Assembly: GCA_025455245.1 (NCBI GenBank) | Contig: JALOMX010000130.1 | Location: forward strand, 1 to 6,248 | Length of the DNA stretch: 6,248 nt | Direction of reading: 5' to 3' | Source: Chitinophagaceae bacterium | Lineage (GTDB): Bacteria > Bacteroidota > Bacteroidia > Chitinophagales > Chitinophagaceae | Shown: positions 5,754 to 6,248 of the stretch, in pieces | Layout of the letters: every line of letters starts with the position of its first letter | How positions within the stretch are numbered: position 1 is the first letter of the stretch | Position numbers and translations under genes: made by a program | The notes under the pieces: model-generated | Told to the model about the DNA's origin: nothing | Databases searched by the model: none | Seen by the model: the letters and a program-made list of their open reading frames with translations, nothing else

Positions 5754-6248
5754 TCAAATTTCATTTCCGGACAACATTGGGACGGTTCCCCCGGTCATTA
5801 ACTGCAGAAATGAGGAGGAATACGATCTTGTGTATCACCGGCCGGTAACCATGGTTGATGTTCCGATGCACTATTGTCCGGGTTGTGCGCACAGCCTTGT
5901 CCATAAGCTGATCATGGAAGTAGTGGAGGAATTGGGAATACAGGACAATACTGTAGGTGTAGCACCCGTAGGCTGCAGTGTATTTGCCTATGAATACATG
6001 GATATTGATATGCAGGAGGCTGCCCACGGACGCGCCTGTGCTGTTGCTACCGGCATCAAGCGGCTTATGCCCGATAAGTATGTATTTACCTATCAGGGCG
6101 ATGGTGACCTTGCTGCAATAGGAATAGCGGAAACCTTGCATGCCATCAACCGCGGGGAAAATATATTAATCGTATTTATTAATAATGCCGTGTATGGTAT
6201 GACAAGCGGACAAATGGCACCTACCACCTTACCCGGAATGAAAACCAC
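5743..6248 (+). CDS. 2-oxoacid:ferredoxin oxidoreductase beta subunit, TPP-binding (3' end missing)
   Basis: The frame opens at ATG 5743, inside the last codons of the alpha gene (11-nt overlap), and stays open for 168 codons to the right edge, so it is partial. It encodes the TPP-diphosphate-binding subunit (KorB/VorA type). MHYCPGCAH (42-50) carries the CxxC of the family; [13 protein letters not shown] (75-87) and [14 protein letters not shown] (93-106) follow, then the TPP/Mg motif GDGDLAAIG (119-127) ending in [16 protein letters not shown] (147-162). The typical member is about 250-280 residues, so roughly a third or more is outside. It works as a heterodimer with the alpha subunit to form the active site. 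The first 35 or so residues before YCPGC ([23 protein letters not shown]) fit the usual N-terminal extension of Bacteroidota homologues. A gamma subunit gene is expected immediately downstream. Substrate is undecided between 2-oxoglutarate and branched-chain 2-oxoacids. Confidence 0.92.
   Translation, partial: MTTDQISFPDNIGTVPPVINCRNEEEYDLVYHRPVTMVDVPMHYCPGCAHSLVHKLIMEVVEELGIQDNTVGVAPVGCSVFAYEYMDIDMQEAAHGRACAVATGIKRLMPDKYVFTYQGDGDLAAIGIAETLHAINRGENILIVFINNAVYGMTSGQMAPTTLPGMKT

Noticed and set aside
4438..6141. Minus-strand open frames at 4438-4677, 5117-5302, 5142-5471 and 5761-6141
   Set aside because: They are antisense to the ferredoxin, alpha and beta subunit genes, whose motifs are intact, and they show no recognisable domains.

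Overview
The window looks like a chromosomal piece of a Bacteroidota genome, possibly near Chitinophagia or Sphingobacteriia. This rests on four things: a large secreted protein built from lamin-tail and Ig-like modules, the gene order ferredoxin, VorB-type alpha, TPP-binding beta of a 2-oxoacid:ferredoxin oxidoreductase, start codons mostly without a Shine-Dalgarno sequence, and AT-rich intergenic DNA next to moderate-GC genes. The exact lineage cannot be read from the sequence. No rRNA, tRNA, CRISPR array, insertion sequence or phage gene is visible.

Left part (1-2960, minus strand): one uninterrupted reading frame of 986 codons runs off the left edge. It encodes a secreted multidomain protein: signal peptide, lamin-tail domain (LTD) 1, an Ig-like / choice-of-anchor-X-like module, LTD2, LTD3, a putative-Ig (He_PIG-like) domain, then an OB-fold-like segment of the kind that precedes the catalytic domain in ExeM/NucH extracellular endonucleases. 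The C-terminus, including any nuclease domain and any secretion-sorting tail, is outside the window. A good intrinsic-terminator-like hairpin with a U-tract lies only 14 nt before its start codon.

Middle (about 3191-4156, minus strand): a secreted phosphodiester glycosidase (NAGPA-domain) protein, complete, transcribed in the same direction as the LTD protein but 230 bp from it. A region of about 190 bp (110 bp if the longer start is used) separates it from the divergent right-hand operon and contains a small perfect palindrome.

Right part (4345-6248, plus strand): a tightly packed operon encoding a 2-oxoacid:ferredoxin oxidoreductase: a double [4Fe-4S] ferredoxin-like delta subunit, the alpha subunit (VorB type), and the TPP-binding beta subunit, cut by the right edge. 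Gaps are 11 nt and then an 11-nt overlap. A gamma subunit is not seen and is expected just downstream. The complex should oxidatively decarboxylate a 2-oxoacid (branched-chain 2-oxoacid or 2-oxoglutarate) to an acyl-CoA, passing electrons to ferredoxin.

I do not see a convincing undescribed system. The points most worth a second look are the terminator-like leader of the LTD protein, the apparent exchange of disulfide partners in LTD2 compared with LTD1 and LTD3, and the missing C-terminal half of the large secreted protein.
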